Below the pieces are notes generated by a model. It saw only the letters and a list, made by a program, of their open reading frames with translations, did no database searches and was not told where the DNA came from. Position numbers and translations under genes: made by a program. Of a stretch of DNA of 64,000 nt, positions 1-12,930 are shown piece by piece. This DNA comes from Hyaloscypha bicolor E (lineage: Eukaryota; Ascomycota; Leotiomycetes; Helotiales; Hyaloscyphaceae): positions 351,181 through 415,180 of the forward strand of contig NW_020194541.1 in the NCBI RefSeq assembly GCF_002865645.1, given 5' to 3'. Position 1 is the first letter of the stretch. Every line of letters starts with the position of its first letter.

Positions 1-57
1 ATATAAATAGTATTCTATAATTATATAATAGTACTATATATTACTAGTAAACTAATA
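1..57 (+). repeat. Copia-1 5' LTR, 3' end only
   Basis: The sequence ends in ACTAATA at 57 and matches the 3' ends of the LTRs ending at 43966, 50778 and 56685. The start of this LTR lies outside the window, by about 210-240 bp judging from the 270- and 298-bp relatives. Confidence 0.85.
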
Positions 58-110
58 CTAATTAGTTTATATATACAGATTAGAGAATAGAATCTTTTGA
101 GCTAAAGAAG

Positions 111-282
111 CATCCGGTAGCCTATAGCAAAATTAAACTAGTCTATATTAAAGAGGGGAATTACTTATTAATTTTATAAAGCATCCGGTAGCCTAAGAGA
201 GAAAATAGCTAGCTCTTACTAAGGACTAATAACTACTTTATTAAAGGGGGGAATTACTTATTAACTTTATAAAAAAGTATCC
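111..282 (+). repeat. Three tandem leader repeats with the motif CATCCGGTAGCCTA
   Basis: The motif recurs at about 111, 181 and 269 with intervening AGGGGGGAATTACTTATTAA-type sequence, giving a period of about 70-90 bp. Copia-2 has only two decayed copies (near 50830 and 50908). It sits just inside the 5' LTR, in the untranslated leader. Confidence 0.75.
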
Positions 283-597
283 GGTAGCCTAAAGGAAGAA
301 AACTCTAGTTCTTACTAATTAATAAGCAGTTAGCCATTTAACTATTTAACTATTTAACTATCTACTATTCTTTAAAACTAACTTCTTTTAGCCCCAAGAC
401 TACCTTCTTGGAAACTATTCTTTCCACTTATATAATACCCGAATCTACGGAACCCTCTCTCCGAAACATATATCCTATATAGGCCCTTAAAGCTTTTTAA
501 AGCTTTAGACTCTCCCGGAATTATAATATTTCACTTCCTAAATTTCTCGTTACAGACGAAATTTTTGAGGGCAAGATATTTACTTTAATACTCTTAC

Positions 598-768
598 TAG
601 GTATCTGGGTATCTAGATATCTCGGTATCTGGGTATCTCTACTAGATATTTCAATATCTGGGTATCTTAACCAGGTATCTAGTATCTAAACGAGTATCTA
701 ATATCTGAATAAGTATCTGGTATCTAAGCAAGTATCTAGATATTTGAGTATCTGGGTATTTTTATTAC
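598..768 (+). repeat. GTATCTG-type minisatellite in the Copia-1 leader
   Basis: Irregular tandem copies of GGTATCTGGGTATCTA and shorter GTATCT units fill about 170 bp. The corresponding place in Copia-2 (about 51255-51265) has no such block; the flanks TTACT...CCTTTCTATAAAC are directly joined there. Confidence 0.8.
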
Positions 769-1135
769 TAAACCCTTTCTATAAACTTACTATAAACTAC
801 TTTATCTTTAAACCCCTCTTGCTATAAACTATATATATATTAGAAAGGGCTTGGCCCTAAGGGTTTAGTATAGTAGAACTATGAAATAGATATATATAAA
901 TAAAGAAGTAAAAAGGTAGTATTAACCTAATTACCTATAGTAATAAGAAAGTTCTAGACTACCTTAATACTAGATTATTTTAGTATAAGGTAAAGAAGTC
1001 GACTAATAATAATCTCTAGGAATTATTTAAGAATAATTTTAGTAATTTCGACCTCGAAATATTTAATTAACTAGATTAATATAAACTATATTAATTACAA
1101 GCTATTCTATAATACGGTAGCATTTATATCAAATA

Positions 1136-1339
1136 TATAACGGCGGGATTAATATAATAATTAAAGGGACAAAGTTTAAAGAATCTCATTATTAGAAAAT
1201 ACTAAGCTATAGAATAAAATAAACAAAATGCCTTAATCTTTAGTATTATTCCGCCCAAATAATTCCGGCTTAGTTTCGTTTTATACCTGTTTCTAATATC
1301 CTATTCCTAGCAGATTATGCCCTTATACTAGCTATTATA
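1136..1339 (-). repeat. GypsyD 3' LTR (204 bp)
   Basis: It begins TATAACGGCGGGATTAATAT and ends AGCTATTATA, consistent with original TG...CA ends after CpA/TpG to TpA mutation. It is homologous to 38466-38670 (direct) and 39197-39401 (inverted). It retains more C and G than the other two copies. Confidence 0.88.
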
Positions 1340-1357
1340 TTACTTCTCTCCTAAAGA
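1340..1357 (-). other. GypsyD polypurine tract
   Basis: On the minus strand the bases next to the 3' LTR read CTTTAGGAGAGAAGTAA, a purine run at the expected position of the plus-strand primer for reverse transcription. Confidence 0.6.
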
Positions 1358-3690
1358 AAAGTCTAAATGCCCTTATTTAGGGAATTATTTAGTTATAATA
1401 GAAAGAAGAAAAAGGAAATAATAATTATTAACCCTATTCTATCTAATTCCGGTAGCTTACTTATAATTAAAGTATGGTTTTAACTCTACTAAAATAACCT
1501 AGTTCCTAGTATATTCCGGCTAGTTCTTCTTATTTATTACTTGTATTATACCTATACCTATATTAATAATATAGTCTAGGAGTACTATATAGGCTATAGC
1601 TAATATTAGAACTATTATTATCGGGCAGTCTTTAAATAGGGATAGCAAATCAAGTCTATTTATTAAAATAAGCTTTAATATAGTAGCTTGCTTGCTTTTC
1701 TTCTTACTTGGGGTAATAATATCTGGCTTAATTAAGCCGCTTCTGAGCTACTTAATTAACCTTTGGGCCTTTTCGAGCTTAATATATATATTCTCGAATT
1801 ACTTATTTATTTTAGTAACTTATATATTAAGGCCGGATATTTTAGCTATTTTATTATTATATTTCCGGGCCTTAAGCTTTATAATTCTTGTTTTATAGGA
1901 GCTTCTAAAGGGCTTTCCGACTTACTAAATAGTATTATATACTAATTCGTTAATATCTATAGGATATTAGTTCTTTACTTTGGCCTTTAAAATTATTTAC
2001 TAGCTTTTGGTCTCAGACTAGTACTTTATATAATAACTACTACTTGGTACTATATGCTTTTTAGTTATAATAAGTATCTTAATACTAGTTTGGCTATCTT
2101 TATTATAGTTAGAGTTCTCTTCCTTATTAGAATCCTTCCCGTTATTAGTTTTTCTTTTATCGGATTCCTTACTATTATCTAATACCTTATATTTCCTAGA
2201 TATATTACCTTTGCTCTTATTAATCTTTTTAGTATCTGGCTTAATAAAATTAATATATTAGTATTTCTTATTAGTATTATCTATTTTGCTTATTAGACTA
2301 TTAGATTTATTATTACTAATAGCCAAATCCTCTATTTTATTATCCTTAGAATACTTTACTAAAATAGCTTCTATAGTAATTTCAGGTATATTCTCAAGAG
2401 TAGTATAGGCTATATTCTATATATTAACTTATTCTTAAGTAAAGAAGTTACTATTTTCGTCTATAAAGGTAATTTGGCTAATAGTTATATTATAAATAAT
2501 TATAGCTACTAAACTTGAAATACTACTACTACTATTCAAGTTATCCAGGATCTGGCAAATAGCCTTATTTAATCCGGCTATAAATAATATATTACCGGGA
2601 TTCTTATTTATTCTGTTTTTATTAATAGTTCTATTAAGGCAATAATAGTAGTAAAAATAGTTAAGATTATAAAGATTAAAGTAATTAGAAAGGTTTCTCT
2701 CGATTTTTAATAATATTTTAAACTAATATAAACAAGTATTTACTTTTGGCTTAGCTTTAAGAATTTACTTTTTTAGGTAATTTACCTAGATAGTAAAGTA
2801 TAATATAGTATAGTAAAGAAAGGTATTTTATTCAGATTTCTAGAAAAGAAAGTAAGTACTAATATAGTAAAATAAAGAAAACCTACTACAGTTTAGATAA
2901 AACCCGGGAAATATCTAGGTTTTTCTTCTCTTTCCCTAGTTATAGAAGCCTTATTATTAAGGTTTATTATTATCTAGGTAGTCTTTATTAAACTTATTCT
3001 CTTTAATATATTAAATTTACTCATTTAGCTAAATAAGAGATCTTGCTTTATTAGGGTTCTATTCGTGAAATTTATATAGTTTAAGTACTAAGTTCTTAAA
3101 ATTCGATATAAGGTACTATTTATTATTTATATTCTATTCCTTTTATTTAATCTTATTATAAAGCTTATTATAAAATATCTTAGAAGAAAGAATCTTCTCG
3201 ATTTCCTATTTGAGTTTACTATTAACTTTAGTAAAACCAGGCTCTTTATTAGTTTAGCTAGATAATAGGTTAGCAGAATTCTTATAAAGTTTATTTATAT
3301 AAAAGATTAGCCAAATCCTATAGAATAAGGGAAGGTCTAATTAGTATAAAGAGCCTATTATTTTATTAATTTTAAATAGTCTAATAAGGGAATAATTTAA
3401 CTTATTAGATAAATAGTCCGTTTTTTATATCTTTTTAATTATATAGATTATATTTCCTGGACTAAAGTCTAGTTCTTACTACTTTTTATAAGCTTATTTA
3501 GCTTAATACTCCTAAACTATTATTATATATTCTCGGGTATAATTAATAGTAATATTAATTCTCTTAGCCTACTATTATACTTCTTTCTAATTAAGTTTCT
3601 TTCTTAGTATTTTAAAATTTATTATTAGTAGTATTTAATTAAAATTTAGCCTGGATTTATATTTATAATTAACTATTAAGGGAATAGGCC
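1358..3690 (-). pseudogene. GypsyD 3' region: integrase C-terminus and tail, heavily decayed
   Basis: Minus-strand sequence following the integrase core. Between about 3200 and 3690 a frame continuing the integrase can be followed through former Gln codons. Below about 3000 I find no family motif. Short apparent ORFs on the plus strand (1692-1945) are chance openings in this relic. Confidence 0.55.
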
Positions 3691-4340
3691 AGTTAACTTA
3701 TATAAGCAGGTAGTACCTATAGTATTAAATACTAGAAATAAATCTGCCTAGTTATCCTAAAAGTAATTAATAAAAGAGTAAAGTCGAATATTAATAATCT
3801 AATTAATAATTTCCGTTTATCTATTAGTTTGGGTATATTCTGTAGTTAAGAGCTTTAGCTTAGTTCTAGTTAATCTTAATAGTTTATTTATAAAGTTCAA
3901 AATAAACTAGAGTTCTTAGTTACTAGTAATAATAAGAAGAGAACCTCGAAATCGCCAAATATAATAGTAAAACAGGCTAGTAGTAGTTCTGGCTATAGTA
4001 TTCTTGGTTATTAGTAGGCTAATATATTATTTAAATAATTAATTACCTATAATAAATATATTATTATATCTCTTACTTATAGAGCCAGGGATATGGAAAT
4101 CTATAGACAAATTGTTTTATATTCTTAAAGAAACTAATAAGAGATATAATAGGCCTGGTATTTTATCTTTTAGCTTATAAGACTTTTAATATTTAGAATA
4201 GTTTACTATAAAGCAGTTAATATTTACCGAGAAAATAGGCTACTAATAAAGTCTCCGAGCTAGGATTTTTGTCTTATTTTAACCGGGATATATAGTAGTT
4301 ATTATATTATAGATTTATTATACGAGCCTAGTTTATAAAT
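3690..4340 (-). pseudogene. GypsyD integrase catalytic core
   Basis: The minus-strand frame gives a retroviral-type integrase core. The first Asp sits in a SIDFH context (codon 4099-4101). The second catalytic position is now Asn (3919-3921, context ITSN) and the Glu remains in a TEIINQ context (3811-3813, ancestrally QTERVNQ-like). Codon spacing of 60 and 36 fits D-x-D-35-E. The Asp-to-Asn change and the many TAA/TAG codons are what RIP would cause. The core would have inserted element cDNA into the genome. Confidence 0.85.
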
Positions 4341-4399
4341 TATTATATTAGTCCGGTATAATAAGTCTTTTATTATAAAATAAATAGCTATTTAATATT

Positions 4400-5990
4400 T
4401 CTTATAAATTCGTATTTTTCCGGGCTTTTCTTTATTCGTTTTTAAGGGCCGGGTCTATCTAATTAGTTTATAGGACTTTAATTATAACTAATAGCTCGTT
4501 TATTTTTTCTATTTTAATAGAAGTAAAAGCAGTATCTTTTGCCTTAGCAAAAGCAAGAATTAGGTCTAGTAAAATAACTAACTTAGTTCTCTTAGCTTCC
4601 TTAGCTTGCTTCTGGATTAATATAAGCTTATTCTTTCGGGATAAGATATTAATAATAGTATTATCTTTATCTAGCTAATAAGTAATCTAGTAATAGAACT
4701 ATAATAGAAAACCTATCTATTAGATCTATTATTTATTTAAAAGCCTTTTAGTACCAAAATATTTGAGAGCTTTATAGTTAGTAATAATTAGAAAATTAGA
4801 TAAGCTAATTAGTTCTATTTACTATTTCCGGAATCCTTAAATAATAGTAAGGAATTCCTTACTATGGATTTTATAATAGCTTTTAGCTCTTTAAAGAGCT
4901 TTGAAATAAAAAGTAACCGGATATTATTATCTATTCTCTGGGCTTTTTTGAGAAAATATACCTGTAATAGCTAGGTTCAAATAATTAGTTTCCAGGCAAG
5001 TTTCCTAGTTATATTTGAAATAGAGAAATATTAGGGCAGAAAAAAGTAACTTCTTAAGCTAATTAAAGGCATCTAGCTAGGTTTTATTAGGTATAAACTT
5101 TAATAGAATATCGTTTTTGGTTAGATAGTTTAGGGAGCAGGAAATATATTTATAGGCTTAAATAAACCTATAATAGAAGTTATAAAAGCCCAAAAATAAT
5201 TATATCTCTCTTTTTATTATAGGTTAATACTAGTTTCGGATAATAGAGGTTTTAATAGAATCTATCTATATACCTTAATTCGAAATAATAAATCCTAAGA
5301 ATATTATCTTAGAGACTTCAAATTTATACTTATAGATATTAATTTATAATCCGGTATCCTAAAGCTTTTATAGAACCATTCTAATATACTATTAATACTT
5401 TTTTTTATTCTTAGAGAAAATAAATATATTATTAATATAGGCCGAATAAAAGTTATCTAAATAGTTTATTAAAATAGTATTAATATATTATTAAAAAGTT
5501 ATAGGACTATTATAGAATCTAAATAGTAAAACTACTAGTTTAAAGAATTCATATCTTGTCCTAAAAGCTATCTATATTATAAAAGCTAGTTCTATATAGA
5601 TTTAATTAAAAGTATATTAAATATCTAACTTAGTAAATACTAATAATTTAGCTAATTAGTCAAATATCTCGGTAATAAATAATAAAGAATAGTAATCCTT
5701 TTTTATTATAATATTTAGCTATTAATAATTAATATAAAATTATAAGCTACTATCTTTCTTTTTAATAAATAAAACAAGTAATAAAAAAATTAGATAATTT
5801 AATAAGGCGCTTTTTTAGGTTTTTAATAAGATATTCTTTTATTTTTTCGAGTTTATAAGAGCTTATTTTATAAAAATAGGCTATCTTTATTAAGGGATCT
5901 AGTTTATTAAAACAAAACTTATAATTAAAAGATCAAGATTACAGAAATATATCTATTACTTTTTTAAAAAAAATGTCCTAGCTATATTAT
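4400..5990 (-). pseudogene. GypsyD reverse transcriptase and RNase H
   Basis: Reading the minus strand from about 5990 downward shows the gypsy RT blocks in order: a LIKIAYFYKISSYKLEKIKE approach, LVFTKLDI, TRYEFFKLVVL (ancestral YGHFEYLVM), and YINNIFIFS at about 5410-5440, where YVDD has become YINN. A LGFIIS block follows. RNase H and the connection domain continue to about 4400, including KYFGTKRLLNK and an ending resembling the usual 'DALSRR' (NILSRK). Many TAA/TAG codons interrupt the frame. The gag end of the same polyprotein lies beyond GypsyA, above 35693. Confidence 0.88.
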
Positions 5991-6161
5991 ATAGCTATAT
6001 AAAGAGAAATACCTGGAGCTCTTAAAGTTCTTTAGGGTTAAAAAATAAAGTATTATTAAGAGTATTTAGTTTATCTATATCTAGAGAATATATAAGGTTA
6101 CTAGTTTAAATATAATATCTAGTAAACTATAGTATTAGTTATTTAATTACTATAGGTAATA

Positions 6162-6460
6162 TAATATAGCAGGCTATACTTTCCAAAAATTATATTATTT
6201 TAGTAGTTTTAAGATTTAGGTTATATAATAAAGGCTATAGCCTTTTATATATAACTTGCAGAAATTATATAAGAAAGCTAGTTTTTTTATAGTCTTAGAA
6301 AATAATCTCTTCTGAGTATTTAATTAATTAAGCTTTTATATACTATATACTATTTATACTTTACTATTTATACTTTTAATTTATTATTTTACTATTAAGT
6401 TATATTTTATATTCTAGTATACTTTATATAGGTTTTTATTATATTATAGTTTCTCTTTCA
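6162..6460 (+). repeat. GypsyA 5' LTR (299 bp)
   Basis: Starts TAATATAGCAGGCTATACTT and ends TTTCTCTTTCA. It differs from the 3' LTR mainly by C/T and G/A changes and by a 14-bp duplication (CTATTTATACTTTA type, near 6350). It contains the 34-bp dyad at 6221-6254. TAATA precedes it at 6157-6161. Confidence 0.85.
6221..6254. repeat. 34-bp dyad, copy in GypsyA 5' LTR
   Basis: AAAGGCTATAGCCTTT core with TTATATA arms. The same dyad occurs in the 3' LTR at 35462-35495 with one arm base mutated. Confidence 0.75.
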
Positions 6461-7480
6461 TATATTTTATAATAAGTAATATAAGAAATATTAAAACTTT
6501 ATAGTTAAGATAATACTCTTATAAAGTTCTAAGAAATATTTATAAGGCGGATTATTAGCTTAATAAGTTAGGAAAGAAAAAGGGCTATTATAATACCTTA
6601 AGCCTAAGGCAAAAATATTAAGGATATATAAGTATTAATTTCAGTATCTTATATTAATTTCCGATATACCTAGTAACTTGAATATAGGTTAGCTATAAGA
6701 TATAATTACTAGTATAATATATAAGAGTAGTAGAAATAGAGGCTAATTATAGAAAGAAAAGAAATAAAGGAAATAGAATAAGAAATATTATATTAAGATA
6801 GTATAAGTTAGATCTTAGTTAGAAATAGATTCTAGTATTTGGAAATAAAGTTATATTATTAATTTATATATTATTTTTAGTTATAATAAAGACCGGAATA
6901 GAAATAATATTAATTTTAGTAAAAAAGCTTATTTCTAAGTCCGGAAAAGATACTCAAAAAAAGAAATATCCTTAATTTTAAATAAAATAATAAATAGAAA
7001 TCAGAAATAAAAATTAAAAAGAAATCGGAAATAGGAAATTATATAAATAATCTAGAGAAGCTTCTAGAGAAAGAAAAGGATATTAAATAAAGAAAAAAGA
7101 GAGAATTTAGAAAAGTTAGAAAAATTAGAAAAATTATATTTATTATTTTTATTATTATCTTTAATAATACTATTAAATATATCTAGTTTAGTAAAAATAA
7201 GGAGAAATACTATAGGTATTAAGCTAATAGAATAGAAAAGAGAATATAAGTAATAAAAATAAGACTAGAAAAGCTATTATCTTATTACTATTAATACTAA
7301 AACTTGAATCTTAACTATATTTATTATTATTAACTAGTTTCTTTCTAATTCCGGTTCCTAAATTAAAAAACATATTTAAATAGGAAGTTAGCTTTTTAGA
7401 AACCTTATTAGTAAAAGTCTTAGATATAGAAACTTTATAATTAATTACTAAAGAAGTTATTAAGATTAATATAACTAAGA
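6461..7480 (+). other. GypsyA leader and N-terminal gag region, nothing recognised
   Basis: Plus-strand sequence between the LTR and the first recognisable gag segment. It is purine-rich on the plus strand, with frames rich in Lys/Glu/Arg and stops at former Gln codons, as expected for a basic gag N-terminus. No specific motif is visible. Confidence 0.5.
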
Positions 7481-9498
7481 ATAAGTATATATTAGTACCA
7501 GATTTAAACCTACTATTTGCAGGAGCTTCCGGAATACTATAGTTTTAGGGAAATAATATCTCTATATTCTTAGAATAATATATAAATATATATAAGAACT
7601 ATTATATTTCTAATAATACTAAAAAAGAGAGAATTATTTATTATATCTTTTCTATTTATAAGAATTAGATTAAGGCTATACCGGAGTATTATACTAATAA
7701 TTCAGGAGATTACTAGGAAACCAAGTTCTTTAAGGCTTTACTAAAGGAATTCCGAGAATATAACTAGGAAATACTTAAAATTAGCTATAACTTTTTTAAT
7801 CGGATTATTATATAAGCCCAGAATAAATGAATCTTTTCTAAGTCTTATATTAATATATTTAATAAAGTATTAAAGAAGTTACTAAAAAGGAAAGAGATAA
7901 ATAAAATTACTTAGTACTAAGAATTTATAAGGAAATTATTTATTCTAGTAAAAAAAAATATTTTTAAGAATACAAATTTTAAATTTGCAAATATTTCTAT
8001 TTATAAATATAGTAAGATATATAAGAAGGTAATAATATTCTATTAGTATAAAAAGAAGAAATACTATTTTAATATTACTAATAACCTAGATATATTTAGA
8101 CTTAGATAAGAATACTTGAATATAGTAGTTTATAATATAATTCTTAAACTAGAAAATAATTATTCTTTACTAGTTTCTCCTATTATACTTCCTAAAGCTA
8201 TTATAAGTATAGGTAAGAAAGAACCTAGCCTATAGCTAATTATATAAAACCTACTAAAAGTAGTAAACCTAAGGAAAATAATATTAACTAGCTAGTAAGA
8301 AATCTGGAAAAACTATCTATTACTATTATAACTTAAGAGAACCTATAGAAATAACTTAATATAACTACTATTATAATTCGAGAGAATATCTATAGCCTGC
8401 TTATATAACCTAGTTAACTATAGTAAATATAATAGTATTAATAACCTAATAAGTATAATTCAGGTCTTTGGGGAAAATATATTAGAAGTTATAGTAAAGG
8501 TTATAGGAAATGCTATAGTAGCTATAGTAATTAAGCTAAAATAGGTAGAGAATCTAAATAATTATATTCTAAAAAAAGTTAGTCTTAAGTATAATTAGAG
8601 AATACTATTTAAGTTAATATAGCCTATAATATAGACCTAGAACCAAGAGAATAAATTTGCTATATATACTATAATAGAAATAAGAATAATAATATTAATC
8701 CAGAATATATCTATATTTCTTAGTTTTATTACCTACTTATAGAAAAGTTTATAAATTATAAATATACTTACTAATTTAATAGAAAATAGTATAAAGGGCT
8801 ATTTAAGCCTAGATAAAAAAGTATTTTCTTTTTTCTTACTAGTAAATACTAGTAGTTTAACTAAATTATTTCCTAAGTCTAAGAAGGAAAATTCAATTAT
8901 AATTTAAATACTTAACTCAAAAATATCTAGAAATTAATAGGGAATACCTAGTTTACTAGGCAAGAAAGAAAAAAGAGAACTAGCTAACCGGGATCTATAT
9001 ATAAAAGCAAGTAAGTTATATCTAGGGAATCTAAATAGCTACTTTACCTTAGAGGAAATTATATTAGAATTACTAATATTTCGGGTTCTGGAATTAATAA
9101 ATAGTATTAAGATTTAGCTATAAATAGTATTTCTATTAATACTATAATAAGTTCCTTATTAAGAAGAAAGAGAAAAGAGATAGAAATAGCTAAAGAGATT
9201 TTCTAAAAACAAGCTAAAGTAAAAGAAAAGCTATCCTATATAAGAGGCCAGAAAAATACTATTTTAAGAAATAATAGATAAGGGAATAGCCTAGCTAAGG
9301 ATATAGATATTAATGCTTCTGGAAATAAATAGGACAAATTAGAAATCTAGTATATTCTTAATTATAATAAGTATAAAATTCCTGAAATTAATAATATTCT
9401 AATAAGACTATTAAAAAAAGTAACTGTTCTATTTCTAAAGACTTAGAAAAAAAACAAGAATACTTATTAATACCTTAAAAATAGTAGATTTATATGAA
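7480..9498 (+). pseudogene. GypsyA gag-like polyprotein, N-terminal part
   Basis: One frame runs from about 7516 to the GypsyB boundary with no interruption except TAA/TAG and one other-type change. It starts FAGASG and contains a gag-like helical stretch (KFFKALLKEF, NFFNRIII). No zinc knuckle is evident. The identification rests on position between the LTR and the protease/RT and on the family-like opening, so the precise domain content is uncertain. The reading frame is cut by GypsyB at 9499 and resumes after 17308. Confidence 0.65.
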
Positions 9499-9790
9499 AT
9501 ATTTATTAGTAAGTAATAAGATAATAAAATAAATTAGTAAATTATAAACTATAATATTAAATTTAGTATAGAACTAATCTCTATTTCTTCTATAAGGTCT
9601 AGGGAAGCCTCTTCTAAATAGGAGGCCCTAATAATATATATATAATTAGTAATTTATAAGCCTAATACTTATAATATAAATAGTAATTAGTTATAATATT
9701 AAAGGACTATTAATCTCCCTAATTAATACCTGTAATATCCGAGGTTTATTATATGCCCTTAAATTATATATAATCCTATATATATTATAA
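9499..9790 (-). repeat. GypsyB 3' LTR
   Basis: Starts ATATTTATTAGTAAGTAATA and ends TATATATATTATAA. It aligns over its full length with 17019-17308, with differences that are mostly transitions (for example GGAGGCCC against AAAGACCC). Confidence 0.88.
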
Positions 9791-9807
9791 CTATATCTTT
9801 TTCCTAG
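9791..9807 (-). other. GypsyB polypurine tract
   Basis: On the minus strand the bases abutting the LTR read CTAGGAAAAAGATATAG, a purine tract at the expected place. Confidence 0.55.
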
Positions 9808-12100
9808 AATATTATCCCTAAGATCTATTAATTTATTCTAGTAAAATATTTAATTAAGATAAACTTCTAGTATCTTGGGAAATAGTTTTATTAATATAAT
9901 CTGGATAATAGATATAAAAATCATCTAATTAGATTAGAGCTAAATAAGTAAGAAGGAAGGGTAATTATATCCCAGATATAGGGGCTAGCCGGTAATTGCA
10001 ATTTTATTTAGGAACTAAGTATTCTAATTAGCTTAATCTAAAGTACTAAGGTACTACCCTATAAAATTAATACTACTTATAAGATCTTATATTAGAATAA
10101 TCTAAATAGCTTTATAAAAAGAATTTAATAAAATATTCATATAAGAAACCTATATAAATATTTCCGAGGTTCTTGAGATTATTTATAAGCTTCTGGGAAT
10201 ATATATTAATTAGTTATACTAATTTCTAATTAGAACTAGTACGAAAACTAGTAGTTAATTCAGGTAGTTCTTTACTTCTATAAAAGAACCTCTTTATATT
10301 ACTATATACTCTTTTCCTTTCTAATAACTATATATATAACTTCTTTTATTATTACCTTCTAGCCTCTTTTTCTGCTCTTCTCTAAGTTTTCTTTAATTAT
10401 TTTTAATTAATTCTATAATATTTTCTGGCTTTACTATTTACTAATATAATTATAAGTATAAAGATAATCTTATAGCCTTCTTTTTTATTACTAGTAAATA
10501 CTTGAAATATTTCAAGTATTTACTTATTAATTCTTTTACCTTATATACTATAATACCTAGTAAGAAAAATTATAACTATTATAATAAGAGCTCTAAATCT
10601 TATATATTAGTAAGTTCTTTAGCTTTAATATCTATTAAAGCTAATATAATTTTAGATTTCTTATTATTTATTAAAGGCTTACTAGTTCTAGAGAAAAAAA
10701 AATATTATAATTTTTAAGAAATTTCTTAAAAAATATTTTAAATAGTATTATACTAATACAAATAATACTATTAATTAGGTTTTTAAAAACTAGAAAAAGT
10801 CTAATAAGCTTCGGAATTCTTCTTTCTATCTTAATAAGGCAAAGAATAATATTATTTAGATTAGTATCCTAAAAATAAGTTTTTCTAATATATTTAGGTA
10901 CTTATTAATTTCTTAAAGAAATACTATAAAGTTTACCTTTAAAATATTAACCTTATTACTGAGCTTATTACTAAGATTTCTAAGTAATTTACTACTAGTA
11001 CTTTAAGTACTAATAATATAATACTTATAGCTATTCGGGATTTGACTTTAGAAATTCGGGCCTTTTATAAGATATATATAGCTATTATAGGTTTCTTATT
11101 TACTTTTTTTAATATCCTTAATACTAATATTATTATAGTATAACTATATCCTATTAAGAGATAAGCGGATTCCGGAAAGTATTATCTAATTCTTTACTAA
11201 ATCCTAAATAGGGCTAGTATTTAGTATTTTTACTTTAGGAATTAGGAATTTATAGGAATTAGAGTTTATTTATTTAAGATATCTATAGCTAGTTTACTTA
11301 TAATAAATCTTTTTTAATCCTGAACTTTTTTCTAATAATTTAAATATAATTCTTATAAGCCTTAATAAAACCCTAGAAAACCTTTATAAGTAAAAAAACC
11401 CTAGGGAAAGAGTATTTCTATTATTATTTCTGGCTCTTTTTTAGCTAGCCAGGTTCTCTTTTTCTTTTAAATAGCTTTTTTCTTAGTAGTCTAGAATTCT
11501 TTTTAATCTTAAGAAATTATTAAAAAATAATTTCAGATTTTAAGCTATAGTTTTAGTTATATAATTTCAGAAGTTCCTTGAAATTTTTAAGATTAAAAAA
11601 AGCAGGTAACTAGGTATTATAATCTTTAGGCTAGGCTTTTTATTTAATTAAATACTATTACTTTTTACTTCTATTATCTTATTAGTAATTAATAATAGCT
11701 TCTATTTCCTATTCTTATTCTTTATTATTATTTACTAATTCCGGAAGTTCTCTAGAGAAATATAGGTATGGCTTCTAATTCTTTTTTACTATATATTTCT
11801 TAAGAAAAGAAATATAGAAAATTAAATATAAATAATTATATATACTTAGTAATTCTAACTTATATACTAAATTACTAATATATTTAAGGATTTTAAATAG
11901 ACTTATAAATTTTGGCTTAAGCTTTCCTATTTTAAGTTTAATATTTCTTATTAATAGTATTATTTAGGCTTCTTTAAAATAATATTTAGCTAATTAGTAT
12001 CTATTATAATAGGTTTTCTGGTTATTTTATATATAATATTATAAATTCTTAAGCTTTTTCTATTTTACTTTAAGGATTTCTAGCCTCTTATATATAGCTA
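9808..12100 (-). pseudogene. GypsyB integrase C-terminus and 3' region
   Basis: Minus-strand sequence after the integrase core. The integrase frame extends below 12100, but I see no chromodomain or other motif. The small plus-strand ORF at 10502-10717 is a chance opening within this relic. Confidence 0.5.
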
Positions 12101-12930
12101 GTATTTCTTTTATAATTCTATTCTTAGAATTCTATAAAAGTTAAGAATAGTATTTATAATATATATAAAAAGATATATTTTATAAAACCTAATATTTTAA
12201 GTTATTATATATAAATTCTATATAAGATAATTTTTTAAACTAGTTATTTTTTTAGATATTATAATAATATCTCAGGTAATATTCTAGAGCCTAGTTCTAC
12301 CTTTTTATTTAACTATTTATCTGAGAATAATAAGCTATATTTAAATACTATTTATATATTAAATAAAAGCAGAAAGTAAACTAGAACTAGCTAGTAAATA
12401 CTATTCTTTAATTAGAAATAATTTTATTAGGAAAGCTAAAGATTAAGAAAATATATTCCTATATAATTTTAGTAAGCTCTAGAAAATTAACTATTTTATA
12501 ATATATAATATACTTTATTATTTTATAATATATAATATATCTTATTATTTTAGAGTATTAATTAATAATTATAAGAATTATATTAAAATCGGGATTTTCT
12601 ATTAGATTCTTATATAATAATAGACCTATAATAAAATCTATAAAGATCTTACCCTAAGGTCTTTTAGGCTATAGTAAACTACTAAATAGACTATATAGCA
12701 AATACCTCTTAACCTTAACTCTTTAGTAAATATTATATTCTTAATAATACTTATAAATATTTTTTTCTATATTTTCTTAATACTAGGATCTTCTAAGAAG
12801 CTTAAGAGTTTTCTTTATTCTATAGTATTTAGCTATTAGGTTATTATAATAAAGCTTTATAACTTCTTAATATAAGGCAGAATTATTAAATATAATAATT
12901 CTTAAATAGTACCTAAATAAACCCGAATTA
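12100..12930 (-). pseudogene. GypsyB integrase, zinc finger and core
   Basis: The minus-strand frame shows the integrase N-terminal region (KKTLKLLRRSQYQENIEKNI, then YNIYQRVKVKRYL, ancestrally C-x-x-C followed by QRVKVKRH), then FIDFIIGLL with the first Asp at 12636-12638. It continues through NKIISNQ, where the second Asp is Asn. The His and Cys residues of the zinc finger are mostly Tyr now (CAT/CAC to TAT/TAC and TGY to TAY), the expected RIP product. Confidence 0.85.

Larger units (their letters stand above)
58..1135 (+). other. Copia-1 5' leader and start of gag, up to the GypsyD insertion
   Basis: This aligns with Copia-2 positions 50779-51629. It is about 230 bp longer because it holds three rather than two copies of a leader repeat (111-282) and an extra minisatellite (about 598-768). 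The last bases, AAATA at 1131-1135, are the target site of GypsyD; the same AAATA is seen uninterrupted at 51625-51629 in Copia-2. The coding part is very decayed here. Confidence 0.8.

Noticed and set aside
1692..1945. Two overlapping hydrophobic plus-strand ORFs (68 and 60 codons)
   Set aside because: They lie in the decayed GypsyD 3' region; Leu/Ile/Phe-rich translations are what AT-rich sequence gives by chance, and there is no start context or neighbour.
6157..6161. Treating TAATA alone as proof of the GypsyA boundaries
   Set aside because: TAATA is common by chance in this composition; the boundary is accepted only because the LTR ends and the interrupted GypsyD domain order agree.
10502..10717. 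71-codon plus-strand ORF
   Set aside because: Inside the GypsyB minus-strand relic; low-complexity composition, no motif.
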